In this document: piece after piece, positions 9,011 through 17,701 of the stretch
Numbering within the stretch: the first letter of the stretch is position 1
Layout of the letters: every line of letters starts with the position of its first letter
Assembly (NCBI RefSeq): GCF_008932245.1
Contig: NZ_CP034910.1
Location: 1,178,001-1,242,000, forward strand
DNA length: 64,000 nucleotides
Direction: 5' to 3'
Source: Sinorhizobium alkalisoli
GTDB lineage: Bacteria > Pseudomonadota > Alphaproteobacteria > Rhizobiales > Rhizobiaceae
The notes under the pieces: model-generated
What the model saw: the letters and a program-made list of their open reading frames with translations, nothing else
What the model was told of the DNA's origin: nothing
The model's database searches: none
Position numbers and translations under genes: made by a program

Positions 9011-9777
9011 TCGTTTCTCAGCGTTTTTCTGGAGAGGGTGAAGACCAGCATCCCGGCAAAGAGTGTCAGAAATGCGATTCCGTAAAGATAGTTCATGTCC
9101 AGGCCGATGGCGCGGTATTCCGGATAGAAGCCCTTGCGGAAGCTCATGATGATATGGACGAGCGGATTGATCAGCACGAGATCGCGATAGGGCGCCGGGA
9201 TCGAATCCGGCAGGAAGAAGACGCCGGAAATCAGGAAGAGCGGCCGGTTGACGATGCCGAACACCTGCTCGTAGAGCGGATATTTGAGGAATAGCACGCA
9301 ATTGACCATTGCGACGCCCAATCCGAAGACGCAGGCCATCGCAACGGCCTCCAGGATCAGCGGCCAATGAAGGCTGGTCTCGACCCGCATGGTAGCGATG
9401 ATGGCGCCGAGCACGATCACGGCGACGAGTGACGTGGTGCCGAGCTGCAGTATGAAGCGCGCCACGACCGTATCGATCGGCGCGACATTCGGGTAGCTGA
9501 GCAAGGCCCGATTGGCGCGCACCGCGCTGTTCAAATAGCTGCTCATCGCCTGGTAGAATTGGAAGGCGATATAGCCGGTAGCGAAGAACAGCGCGAAACT
9601 GGTGCCGAGCGCCGGCGATCGGGCGATCGCCCCGAAGACCAGCGTCAACAAGAAGATATGCGCGGCAGGGTCAAGCAGCGCCCAGATGTAGCCGCCCGGC
9701 TTTGCGCCGAAGCGCGTCGCCATTTCCCGGACGAGCAGCGCGCCGACGACGCGGATATGGGTGGAGAGATAGCTCAC
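9007..9777 (-). CDS. rkpT: KPS ABC exporter permease, KpsM family
   Basis: 256 residues with six hydrophobic segments, typical of ABC-2 transporters (KpsM/Wzm). Recognisable parts are VREMATRFGAKPGGYIWALLDPAAH near the N-terminus split over the coupling helix, and NPLVHIIMSFRKGFYP in the last third. It forms the inner-membrane channel for capsule export with RkpS. The start is GTG at 9777, 4 bases after the rkpU stop at 9782, and its stop overlaps the rkpS ATG. Confidence 0.9.
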   Translation of the reverse strand: MSYLSTHIRVVGALLVREMATRFGAKPGGYIWALLDPAAHIFLLTLVFGAIARSPALGTSFALFFATGYIAFQFYQAMSSYLNSAVRANRALLSYPNVAPIDTVVARFILQLGTTSLVAVIVLGAIIATMRVETSLHWPLILEAVAMACVFGLGVAMVNCVLFLKYPLYEQVFGIVNRPLFLISGVFFLPDSIPAPYRDLVLINPLVHIIMSFRKGFYPEYRAIGLDMNYLYGIAFLTLFAGMLVFTLSRKTLRNE

Positions 9778-9781
9778 GCGG

Positions 9782-11077
9782 TCACCCGAAGGGATAGAGC
9801 ATGCGGCCGATCAGCCGGAGGCGTGGATCGGAAAGGCCGCGAAAGAAGCGGATTGGATCGGCCCGAAAATCCTCGACGTCCCGGTCGTTGCCGGCTTTCC
9901 GGATGGCCGGTGCCAGAATCGCGGTCAGGAGATGCCGCCAGCCGAGCACGCCATAGGGGCCCCAGGGCCGCCAGGCGGGCTGGGAGGGGGAAAGGGCGCC
10001 GGGCTCGTCGAGCTGCCTGCGGATCGTGGCAACGGTTGCTTCGAATGATGTCTCTTCTCCGGTCTCGGGATCGAAATAGCGAGGATAGAGGAGATAGGCG
10101 CCGGCGAAAAGCGCCTCCAGCGTCAGCTTGCGGCCGCGGCGCGGATGCGCCTGGCGGTCGTCCGTCAGCCCCCAGCCGGCATAGAAGGGCGAACCCGCTA
10201 CCGTCACCTTAATGCCGCGCAGCAGCGCCTCGAAGCCGGCGAGCGAGGTGATCGTGTAGACATGGTCGACGGTATCGAGCGCATCGGCGAGCGGTAGCGT
10301 CTCGGTGACGAATTGTGCGAGATGCGCCACCTCGGCCGGGTCGGAGCGCGCCGGGCGGACGCGGCTCAAGACATCCGGATGCGGCTTGTAGAGAATCTGC
10401 GCCGCCGGCTGCTCCGCCGCGGCAAGGCGCACGAGATCGTTGTTGGTCATCGGAAGGGGACAGCCGTAGCGGATCGAGGCGTCGTCCTCCACCTGGCCGA
10501 TGACGAGCACGCGCTTTCTCGTCTTTTCGCCATAGACCGCCTCCGCCTTCCGCTGCCGCCCGCCATTATATTTGCTGATGCCGCTTGCGGTGAGGAGTTC
10601 GATGCCGGTCCGCGCCCGCGCCAGGAGGGCCGGGTCGGCCGCGAAGTCGTAGCTGTTCAGCAGCATTTCGAGGTCGGACGCCTTGCTGCAGTCGAAATAG
10701 GGCGTGCGGCGATCGAGCGCCAGCGACAGGGGAGCTGTGCGGCTGGCGCTAGGGCGAGCCGAGCGCAGGAAACCGTCCTCGAGGAAGATCACCGGAAGCT
10801 TGCGCTCCTTGGCGATCGCAGCCAGCGCCGGCGGCAGTTCCGGTCCCCAGACGAGGAATTCGCAACGCGCTTCTGCGAGGATTCTCGCTTTCCAGACGCG
10901 GTCCAGTTCGCGCGCGCCGAGATGCTTCGGCAGGAAATGGAAGCGTCTTTCGGGGAAGCAGCGCTCAAGGAAGGGCCGCTTCCATTCGGTGATGTGCACG
11001 GCAAAGGTCGTCACCCCCTCGGTCGCCCAAGCAGGGTTCACGCAGTCTTCTTCCGCCTTCTTTGCCTGTCGGCTCAT
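9782..11077 (-). CDS. rkpU: Capsule polysaccharide beta-Kdo transferase-like protein, KpsS/KpsC family
   Basis: 431 residues of the capsule synthesis family that builds the Kdo linker on the lipid carrier. The LEDGFLRS segment (~residue 97), the YKPHPDVLSR stretch and GSPFYAGWGLTDDR near residue 320 are hallmarks. It has one catalytic unit, as in KpsS, rather than the two of KpsC. ATG 11077 is preferred over a TTG at 11095. It is the first gene of the rkpU-T-S-R export operon and is divergent from the OmpA-family gene. The symbol rkpU follows S. fredii usage for a kpsS-like gene next to rkpRST. Confidence 0.82.
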   Translation of the reverse strand: MSRQAKKAEEDCVNPAWATEGVTTFAVHITEWKRPFLERCFPERRFHFLPKHLGARELDRVWKARILAEARCEFLVWGPELPPALAAIAKERKLPVIFLEDGFLRSARPSASRTAPLSLALDRRTPYFDCSKASDLEMLLNSYDFAADPALLARARTGIELLTASGISKYNGGRQRKAEAVYGEKTRKRVLVIGQVEDDASIRYGCPLPMTNNDLVRLAAAEQPAAQILYKPHPDVLSRVRPARSDPAEVAHLAQFVTETLPLADALDTVDHVYTITSLAGFEALLRGIKVTVAGSPFYAGWGLTDDRQAHPRRGRKLTLEALFAGAYLLYPRYFDPETGEETSFEATVATIRRQLDEPGALSPSQPAWRPWGPYGVLGWRHLLTAILAPAIRKAGNDRDVEDFRADPIRFFRGLSDPRLRLIGRMLYPFG

Positions 11078-11467
11078 CACCGCTATCGGGCCCAATTTCC
11101 CACCAAAATTTCACCGCTATGTACACGCGCGGCGGCTTCTCCGCCAGTCGTGAGCCGCCATGCGCCGAATGAATCCCTTCGGCCGGCAGTTTGCGACGCC
11201 AGTCATGCGGGAACGGTCAATGCCCTCATCAGCGATCCGGAAGCGGATAAGATGAACGGTCCGTTCAGGCATGGTTAATGTCGCCTCCGATAGGCCTTGA
11301 GAGGATCCGATCCGCGGCTGCCGCGTTGCAACTCGCGAAAGCGCCGACTGACACAAAAAAGTCGGAACCGCGGATCATTGCCCTCTGCCGACGCGCTGCC
11401 AACGCGCGCTGCAGCCGGTGAACGGGGGGCGGCGCGCGAAGCGCCGCGACCAGGAGGAAGGAAGACA
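11078..11467. promoter_or_regulatory. Divergent intergenic region rkpU / ompA-like gene
   Basis: 390 bases between two divergent starts, so it should hold both promoters. No strong sigma-70 boxes were assigned. Two hairpins are visible on the ompA side: CCGACT...AGTCGG around 11345-11371, and GCGGCGC/GCGCCGC (11429-11447, 5-base loop). The latter sits just before the ribosome site AGGAGGAAGGA at 11453 and could shape translation of the secreted protein. Confidence 0.4.
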
Positions 11468-13819
11468 ATGTCGATTCGATCCAGATTTTTCGCCACCGTG
11501 GCCCTGCCGGTGTTCGCGGCCTCCCTCGCGGTTCAGCCGGCGCTGGCCGACAGCCTGAAGGCGCCGTTCGAAATGGCGCAGGAGGGTGGCGAATTGTCGC
11601 CCGAGGAGTTGCTGCTGTTGAAGAAACGCAAGAAGCAGCGTGCTGCCGAGGAAGAATCTCAAGGGCAGGCGGAAAGGCAGCAAGGTCGGGCGGAAGAGCG
11701 GCAGCGGTCAGAGGAGAAGGCTCGCCGTCGTGCCGAGCGGGCCGCCGAGCAGGAAGCGCAGCAGGCCGAAGAGCAGCAAAGGGGTCTGCGCAAGAAACGT
11801 CAGGCCGAGAAGCAGCGGGCCGCCGAGCAGGAGGCTCAGCAGGCCGAAGAGCAGCAAAGGGCTGTCCGCAAGAAACGTCAGGCCGAGAAGCAGCGTGCCG
11901 CCGAGCAGGAAGCGCAGCAGGCCGAGGAACAGCAAAGGGCTGTCCGCAAGAAGCGCCAGGCCGAGAAGCAGCGGGCCGCCGAGCAGGAGGCGCAGCAGGC
12001 CGAGGAGCGGCAGAGGGCTCTGCGCAAGAAGCGCCAGGCCGAGAAGCAGCGGGCCGCCGAGCAGGAAGCTCAACAGGCCGAGGAGCAGCAAAAGGCTGTC
12101 CGCAAGAAGCGCCAGGCCGAGGAGCAGCGGGCCGCCGAGCAGGAGGCTCAGCAGGCCGAGGAGCGGCAGAGGGTTCTGCGCAAGAAGCGTCAGGCCGAGA
12201 AGCAGCGGGCCGCCGAGCAGGAAGCGCAACAGGCCGAGGAGCAGCAAAAGGCTGTCCGCAAGAAGCGTGAGGCCGAGGCGCAGCGGGCTGCCGAGCAGGA
12301 AGCGCAGCAGGCCGAAGATGAGCAGAGGGCTCTGCGCAAAAAACGTCAGGCCGAGAAGCAGCGTGCCGCCGAGCAGGAGGCTCAACAGGCCGAGGAGCAG
12401 CAAAGGGCTCTCCGCAAGAAACGTGAGGCTGCGACGCAGCGGGCTGCCGAGGAAGAAATGCGGGTTGCGCCGGATGCGGAAGAACCTGCCGCTGCCGAGC
12501 GGATTCGGGCTAAGCGCGGAGTGCTGCCCGTTCCCGAGGTGGTCGATGAACGCACGGAAGAAGAGAGGCTGAAGATCGCAGAGGATCCGGCCTCCACCGA
12601 TGAGACGATTGTGCTTCCCGTAGAAAGAGGCGCGGCTGTGCTCGACAGCGACAAGGATGCCGACAATATCAGCGGCAACCGTGCACGCGAGGTCCGCCGC
12701 AAACAGCGAGAAGAGTTGCGCGCTCGGGAAGAGCAGGTCGCGCCTCCGACGGACGATGCTGCCGCGCAGATGGCGATCCCGGCCGAGATCAGGGAGGAGC
12801 TTCCGCAGCGAATCGAGGCGTTGCTGAGTGAAGAAGGCGAGCGCTTCGAGGAAGCTCCGGCCTTCGCCGTACCTGAGACGACCAATATCGTGAACAACAC
12901 GATGATCAACAATACGGTGATCAACAACACGACCATTAACCAGACCACCGAGACGAACGTGACGGAGCTGAGGGTCGTCGAGGAGGTCGATGATCGTGTC
13001 ATCCTCGGCGCTGGCGATCGCATCTTCGTGCGTGGCGACGACCGGCCGCGCCTGCGGCAGCATGCGGAAGAGACCTACTATGACAATCTTTCGGGTGGCC
13101 GCGTCCGGGAAACGATTGTCCGCCCGGACGGCTACCGGATTGTCACCGTCTACAACCGTTACGGAGATATCCAGTCACGGACGCGCGTCGACCGAGACGG
13201 CAACGAATATGTGATGATCTATGCGCCGGACTATCAAGACCGTCGTCGGCCGGCGATCTTCGACGTCGGCTACGAGCTGCCGCCGATGCGACTGACCATT
13301 CCGGTAGACGAATATATCGTCGATTACGCCGACGATCCGGATCGGGACTATTACGCGTTCCTGAGCGAGCCGCCGGTCGAGCCGGTCGAGCGGGTCTACA
13401 CGATCGACGAAGTCCGGTACTCGGCCCGCCTGCGCGACAAGGTCCGCCGCATCGACCTCGACACGATCCATTTCGCGACGGGAAGTGCCGAGGTGTCGAT
13501 GTCACAGGCAAGGACGCTTCGCAATGTGGCGCTGGCGATGGAGAAAATCCTTGCGAGGGATCCCGGGGAAACCTTCTTCATCGAAGGCCATACGGATGCG
13601 GTCGGCTCCGACCAGTCGAACCTCGTGCTTTCCGACCGGCGCGCCGAAGGCGTTGCCGTGCTCCTGACGGAGGTCTACGGCATTCCGGCGGAAAACCTCG
13701 TCACCCAGGGCTATGGCGAGCGTTTCCTGAAGATCCGCACGCCGGAGGCAGAGGAGGAGAACCGCCGCGTCACGATCCGTCGCGTGACACCGCTGGTGCG
13801 GCCGGTGGCACAGCGGTAG
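11468..13819 (+). CDS. Secreted OmpA-family protein with nine 26-residue charged helical repeats
   Basis: 783 residues. A signal peptide (1-27, cleavage after QPALA) is followed by a highly charged stretch. Residues 91-324 are nine near-identical 26-residue units built on RAAEQEAQQAEEQQRA and LRKKRQAEKQ. Next come an acidic linker, an Asn/Thr/Ile-rich segment (472-500, NIVNNTMINN pattern), a Tyr/Arg-rich middle region, and a C-terminal OmpA/MotB-like peptidoglycan-binding domain (662-780, FIEGHTDAVGSDQSN). The repeats should form one long helix that spaces the peptidoglycan anchor from the membrane side. ATG 11468 has AGGAGGAAGGA upstream and gives a clean signal peptide. It faces away from the KPS export operon; a role in envelope or capsule architecture is inference. 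Confidence 0.85.
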   Translation: MSIRSRFFATVALPVFAASLAVQPALADSLKAPFEMAQEGGELSPEELLLLKKRKKQRAAEEESQGQAERQQGRAEERQRSEEKARRRAERAAEQEAQQAEEQQRGLRKKRQAEKQRAAEQEAQQAEEQQRAVRKKRQAEKQRAAEQEAQQAEEQQRAVRKKRQAEKQRAAEQEAQQAEERQRALRKKRQAEKQRAAEQEAQQAEEQQKAVRKKRQAEEQRAAEQEAQQAEERQRVLRKKRQAEKQRAAEQEAQQAEEQQKAVRKKREAEAQRAAEQEAQQAEDEQRALRKKRQAEKQRAAEQEAQQAEEQQRALRKKREAATQRAAEEEMRVAPDAEEPAAAERIRAKRGVLPVPEVVDERTEEERLKIAEDPASTDETIVLPVERGAAVLDSDKDADNISGNRAREVRRKQREELRAREEQVAPPTDDAAAQMAIPAEIREELPQRIEALLSEEGERFEEAPAFAVPETTNIVNNTMINNTVINNTTINQTTETNVTELRVVEEVDDRVILGAGDRIFVRGDDRPRLRQHAEETYYDNLSGGRVRETIVRPDGYRIVTVYNRYGDIQSRTRVDRDGNEYVMIYAPDYQDRRRPAIFDVGYELPPMRLTIPVDEYIVDYADDPDRDYYAFLSEPPVEPVERVYTIDEVRYSARLRDKVRRIDLDTIHFATGSAEVSMSQARTLRNVALAMEKILARDPGETFFIEGHTDAVGSDQSNLVLSDRRAEGVAVLLTEVYGIPAENLVTQGYGERFLKIRTPEAEEENRRVTIRRVTPLVRPVAQR
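11738..12439 (+). repeat. Nine tandem 78-bp coding repeats
   Basis: Nine in-frame copies of a 78-bp unit (26 codons) beginning with CGG/CGT GCC GCC GAG CAG. Copies differ at a few codons (GLR, AVR, ALR, VLR variants; Q/K/R switches), with both synonymous and conservative changes. A degenerate copy precedes the array and a partial one follows from 12440. Copy number is likely to vary between strains. Confidence 0.92.
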
Positions 13820-14130
13820 CCTGCCGAAGCCGCACTTCGAGGAGATGCGCCCGCGTCGACCGTGTCGCCTCGTTTCTGCGCGGCGGCACCGGTCGAGAGT
13901 GATCCGCCAGTCGCAAGGGCATGGCTTGTGAATGGATGCTCGCCGGCTGCGCCCCAAGGCGACGGCCGTCCCCGTAGAGAAGCCGCGCCTGCAGAATATC
14001 CTCGCCGGGATTCGCTCGGCCGACCGCCGGATGGAGAGAGATCGCTCCGAGGGCAGGCTGAGTGCCGCGGCTTCGACCGGTCACCGGGAGGCGGCTGGCA
14101 TCCGGGCAGGTGCAATCAAGGTTGCGGCCG

Positions 14131-14299
14131 ATCATCACGGCGCGATCCCGCGCGGGCCTATGCGCAATTCGAGCGTGACATCCGCCGGCTTGACCGGACC
14201 GCCCCTCGGCCTGATCTCTTCGGGTGAACCCCGAACCGCCCTTGAACGCCCGCCGAGGAGGCTGCGGGCGTTGTTTTCCCGGAACAGTATGCCCCAATG
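14131..14299. repeat. Direct repeat block, copy A
   Basis: Starts ATCATCACGGCGCGAT and runs through GACATCCGCCGGCT-T-GACCGGA, CTCTTCGGG and CCCGGAACAGTATGCC. A second imperfect copy with the same motifs in the same order lies at 14622-14780. This is consistent with a rhizobial intergenic mosaic element, though the family was not confirmed. Confidence 0.55.
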
Positions 14300-14390
14300 G
14301 CAGCGGCCAGACGGCTCAAGGCAGTGCTGGGCCTTTCGCCTTCTTCCTCTCCCTCTCCCTCCGACGTCATCCTCTGCCCTTCCCACGAAC

Positions 14391-14419
14391 GTCATCCTCG
14401 GCCTTGAGCCGAGGATCCA
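14391..14419. repeat. 29-bp inverted repeat, left copy (palindromic REP-like)
   Basis: GTCATCCTCGGC-CTTGA-GCCGAGGATCCA. It contains its own 9-bp hairpin (ATCCTCGGC/GCCGAGGAT, 5-base loop) and is the exact reverse complement of 14530-14558. It has the form of the small palindromic repeats frequent between rhizobial genes. Confidence 0.75.
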
Positions 14420-14529
14420 TGCACCGACGATGAGCCGCGGGGGGGCGGGCACTACTGGCTACCGTCACCTTTTGCCGTTCGGGCCTGCCGGCAGGCGCGA
14501 CGTTCATGTCGAGCGATGGTGGATGTAGG

Positions 14530-14558
14530 TGGATCCTCGGCTCAAGGCCGAGGATGAC
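14530..14558. repeat. 29-bp inverted repeat, right copy
   Basis: Exact reverse complement of 14391-14419, the two enclosing 110 bases. Together they make a ~168-bp MITE- or BIME-like unit with terminal inverted repeats. Confidence 0.75.
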
Positions 14559-14620
14559 GGAAGAGGAGGAAGAGGAGGAAGAGGAGGAAGAGGAGGAAGA
14601 GGAGGAAGAGGAGGAAGAGG
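14559..14620. repeat. (GGAAGAGGA)n microsatellite
   Basis: About seven uninterrupted copies of a 9-base purine unit abut the right inverted repeat. Such tracts are prone to slippage, so length may vary between isolates. Confidence 0.85.
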
Positions 14621-14621
14621 T

Positions 14622-14780
14622 ATCATCACGGCGCGATACCTCAAGGGGCTATGCGGGCTATGCGGCCGGTGTGTCGCCGATATCCGGCACGACGATTCGA
14701 GCGCGACATCCGCCGGCTCGACCGGAACATTCCTCGACCTGACCTCTTCGGGCGGTGCTTCCGGAACAATATGCCACCCA
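14622..14780. repeat. Direct repeat block, copy B
   Basis: Imperfect repeat of 14131-14299, with the same opening ATCATCACGGCGCGAT and the same ends (CTCTTCGGG, CCGGAACAATATGCC). It carries an extra ~45-base insert after the first 20 bases. It runs to within 35 bases of the treY ATG, which argues against treY starting inside it at the GTG at 14755. Confidence 0.55.
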
Positions 14781-14814
14781 TGGTGTTGAGCCGGGGGAGG
14801 CCAACCAAGCCGTG

Positions 14815-17412
14815 ATGCATGTGCCCGACGCAACCTACCGGCTGCAGTTTCGCAACGAGATGGACTTCGCCAAAGCCGTGGAGTTGATCCCGCATTTCGT
14901 GTCGCTCGGCATCTCGCATCTCTACGCATCGCCCGTCTTCACCGCAGTCCAGGGCTCGACCCATGGCTACGACGTGATCGACTATAACGAGATCGACCCG
15001 GCGCTCGGCGGCGAAGAAGGCTTCCGCAGCCTCGTCGCGGCACTTAAGGCGCAGGGGCTCGGCATCATCCTCGACATCGTGCCGAACCATATGGCGGCGC
15101 ATCTCGAGAATGGCTGGTGGCACAGCGTCATCGAATGGGGCCGCGCCAGCGCCCATGCCGGTCGTTTCGATATCGACTGGCATCAGCCGCTCACCCTTCC
15201 GTTCCTCGGCCGCTCCTTCAAGGAGGAGCTTGAAGCCGGCGCCGTCCGCGTCGCCTTCGACCGGGCAAGCAACTGTCTCGCCTTCGACTATTTCGGGGCG
15301 CTTTACCCGCTTCATCCGGAAAGCTACGGCCTGGTGCTCGAAGGCGCGGAGCCGTCGCTCGGGAAAATCACCGCCATCGCCGCGGCCGCGGAGCCCCGGG
15401 AGGCGGACCGGTTTCATTCCCGGCTCGCGACGCTTCTGCAGACGCCGGCGCTGACGGCCGCACTGGAAAAGCAGCTCGCAAGGGTCTCCGCCGACCGCCG
15501 GCGCATGCACGCGTTGCACGCGCTGCAGCCCTGGCGGCTGATGGACTGGAGAGCCGCACGCGACCATCTGAGCTATCGGCGGTTCTTCGAGATCGCCGGG
15601 CTCGTCGGCCTTCGCGTCGAGGACCCGGCCGTCTTCGCGGATACGCATCGGCTGGTGCTCGCGCTCGTCCGGGAAGGCCTCGTCGATGGGCTGCGGGTCG
15701 ACCATATCGATGGCCTTGCCGATCCGGAGCAATATCTTGATCGGCTGCGGCAAGCGGTCGGCAACCGGAGTTTCATCGTCGTCGAGAAGATCCTCGAGGC
15801 GGAAGAGGCCTTGCCGCCCGAATGGCCGGTCGAGGGCGCCACCGGCTACGAGTTCATATCGGCGCTCGCGGAGCTCATCGCCGAGGAAGAGGCTTCCGGC
15901 CTTTGGAACGAGACGAGCGGAGCGCAAGCGGCAGCCGCGATCCGCGAATGCAAGCTGATGCTGCTCCGCCACAACTTCCATGCGGAGGTGACGCGCCTTG
16001 CGAGGCTCATGGGGGAGGGTGAGGGAGAGGGGGAGGGCGGCCGCACCGCCGAAGCCGTTCGCCAGCTGATCGCGGCGCTTTCCGTCTACCGGACCTATGT
16101 CACGGATCGCGGCGCGACGGCGCGCGACCGCCGGATCATCGAAGAAATCGCCGCCAAGGCTTCGGACGCCGCCCCGGCCGTGCAGGCGGAGATCGAGGAT
16201 GTTGCGGCCGCGCTGCTCGGGGACGGGCCGGCGCGAGGTGAATTCCGGATGCGCTTTCAGCAGTTGAGTGGCGCCGTCATGGCCAAGGCCGTGGAGGACA
16301 CCTATTTCTATCGGCGCGGCGCCTATCTGGCGGCAAACGAGGTCGGCGCGGATCCCCGCTGGCGGCCGGGCGGCGTGCGGCGCTTCCATGCGATGATGCT
16401 GAAGCGCGCGAGCAAAATGCCGAAGGGGCTCTCGGCGACATCCACGCATGACACCAAGCGCGGCGAAGATGCGCGCGCCCGGCTCCACGGGATCAGCGAG
16501 GCGCCGGATGTCTGGGCAAAGGCGACAGCCCGCTGGCATGAGATGAATGCGGCAGCGATCCGTTCCCTGCCGGCAGGCGATGCGCCGGAAGCCGCGATGG
16601 AGCAGTTCCTCTACCAAAGCCTCCTCGGTGCCTGGCCGGTCGAGCCTACCGGCGAAGGCTCGCTTCCGGCGCTCAGGGATCGCATGCAGGCCTTCGCCGT
16701 GAAGGCGGCCCGGGAGGCGAAACTGCGGACGCGCTGGGACGAGCCGGATGAGTCATATGAAACGGCGGTCACGGCGTTTCTGGCGGCGGTGCTCGCCTGG
16801 CGCAACCGGATCTTCCTCGACGATTTCGAGAGGGTTGCACGGCCCCTGATCCGGGCCGGTCTGGTCAACAGTCTCTCCCAGACCCTGGTGAAGCTGACCG
16901 CGCCGGGAATTCCGGACATCTACCACGGCAGCGAGCGCCTCGACCTTTCGCTTGTCGATCCCGACAACCGCCGGCCGTTCACGCCCGTCGCCCTGCCGGC
17001 CGAAGAGCCGCGGAACCCGACCGCCGGCCATTTCGAGGATTGCAAGCAATGGCTGATCGCCGAATGCCTCGGCTATCGGCGGCAACTCGGAGCGGATCTG
17101 ATGAGGCGGGGCGATTACCGTCCCGTCGCGGTCGAGGGACCGGCCGCCCGCCACGCGGCCGCCTTCATGCGCCAAACGGCCGAGGAATGCGCCATCACGG
17201 TAGTCCCGCGGCTCGTCCTCGGCCGCCTGGATGAGACGAGGCTCCTTGTCCGGCCCGAACTATGGCGCGACACCGCGCTGGTCTGGCCGGAAGAGGGCGA
17301 GCCCAAGCAGCTCCAGAACCTGCTGTCCGGAAAGCTTATCGCAGCGCGGCGCCGGCTACCGCTTGGCGAGATCTTCGGCGGCTTTCCGGTTGCCTTCCTG
17401 ATCCAGGCCTGA
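14815..17412 (+). CDS. treY: Maltooligosyl trehalose synthase
   Basis: 865 residues, GH13 family. It converts the reducing end of a maltodextrin to a trehalosyl unit, the first step of the TreY/TreZ trehalose pathway. Family marks are DATYRLQFRNEMDFA at the N-terminus, ILDIVPNHMA, the catalytic DGLRVDHIDGLADP, the acid/base glutamate in VVEKILEAEE, and STHDTKRGEDARAR. ATG 14815 is chosen because family members start a few residues before TYRLQF and a GGGGGAGG lies upstream; the GTG at 14755 falls inside a repeat. A Gly/Glu run (GEGEGEGEGG, ~residues 403-412) is a low-complexity insert. The partner treZ is not in the window. Confidence 0.93.
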   Translation: MHVPDATYRLQFRNEMDFAKAVELIPHFVSLGISHLYASPVFTAVQGSTHGYDVIDYNEIDPALGGEEGFRSLVAALKAQGLGIILDIVPNHMAAHLENGWWHSVIEWGRASAHAGRFDIDWHQPLTLPFLGRSFKEELEAGAVRVAFDRASNCLAFDYFGALYPLHPESYGLVLEGAEPSLGKITAIAAAAEPREADRFHSRLATLLQTPALTAALEKQLARVSADRRRMHALHALQPWRLMDWRAARDHLSYRRFFEIAGLVGLRVEDPAVFADTHRLVLALVREGLVDGLRVDHIDGLADPEQYLDRLRQAVGNRSFIVVEKILEAEEALPPEWPVEGATGYEFISALAELIAEEEASGLWNETSGAQAAAAIRECKLMLLRHNFHAEVTRLARLMGEGEGEGEGGRTAEAVRQLIAALSVYRTYVTDRGATARDRRIIEEIAAKASDAAPAVQAEIEDVAAALLGDGPARGEFRMRFQQLSGAVMAKAVEDTYFYRRGAYLAANEVGADPRWRPGGVRRFHAMMLKRASKMPKGLSATSTHDTKRGEDARARLHGISEAPDVWAKATARWHEMNAAAIRSLPAGDAPEAAMEQFLYQSLLGAWPVEPTGEGSLPALRDRMQAFAVKAAREAKLRTRWDEPDESYETAVTAFLAAVLAWRNRIFLDDFERVARPLIRAGLVNSLSQTLVKLTAPGIPDIYHGSERLDLSLVDPDNRRPFTPVALPAEEPRNPTAGHFEDCKQWLIAECLGYRRQLGADLMRRGDYRPVAVEGPAARHAAAFMRQTAEECAITVVPRLVLGRLDETRLLVRPELWRDTALVWPEEGEPKQLQNLLSGKLIAARRRLPLGEIFGGFPVAFLIQA

Positions 17413-17701
17413 GGCTTATCCAGGCGACGCGTGAGCCGATAAAGGCATTGCCGTTAGGTATGGTGCTGAAGGCCTGCCCAGAAATAAACGACTATTGGCC
17501 GGGCGGCGTGGTTGGAAGCTGGGCGCGAAGTTGATGTTCTTGGCTCAGTTTGGGTTTGTTGGCGTGCAGCAACCCGATCGGGGAGTTGTGAGGGCCGGTA
17601 TTCTTGCGGTGAACATGATCATTATTCTCCGCGAAAAACGCGGAGAATTCACTTGCGGGTGCGGAGATTAATAGCCATATTCACCGCAAAGGACGCGGCG
17701 A
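17413..17701. other. Intergenic region treY / fic with operator-like palindromes
   Basis: 289 bases without a gene. The last 80 bases carry two matched palindromes and a half-site listed below. The first 150 bases show nothing recognisable. Confidence 0.5.
17624..17648. promoter_or_regulatory. Perfect palindrome upstream of fic (candidate operator 1)
   Basis: ATTCTCCGCG and CGCGGAGAAT (10-bp perfect arms) around five A residues. It has the same 25-base layout as the palindrome at 17679-17703, centre to centre 55 bases (about five helical turns). Confidence 0.65.

Larger units (their letters stand above)
13820..14814. other. Repeat-rich non-coding region before treY
   Basis: About 1 kb without a supported gene. 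It contains two imperfect direct copies of a ~160-bp block, a pair of perfect 29-bp inverted repeats, and a purine-rich microsatellite, each listed separately. Reading frames here are created by these repeats (for example the RLKAEDDG-type translation of the palindromes) and show no protein family features. Confidence 0.6.

Noticed and set aside
11738..12439. Possible CRISPR array
   Set aside because: The 78-bp units are contiguous and in frame with no spacers.
11708..13063. Leu-rich repeat-looking frame on - opposite the OmpA repeats
   Set aside because: The LLLGL-type repeats are the reverse complement of the 78-bp coding array, not a leucine-rich repeat protein.
13770..14297. Frames on both strands downstream of the OmpA gene
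   Set aside because: They run through the OmpA 3' end and repeat elements, without start signals or family features.
14641..16617. 658-codon open frame on - opposite treY
   Set aside because: It is the antisense shadow of a high-GC gene. The + frame carries all GH13 motifs and the - frame has no family features.
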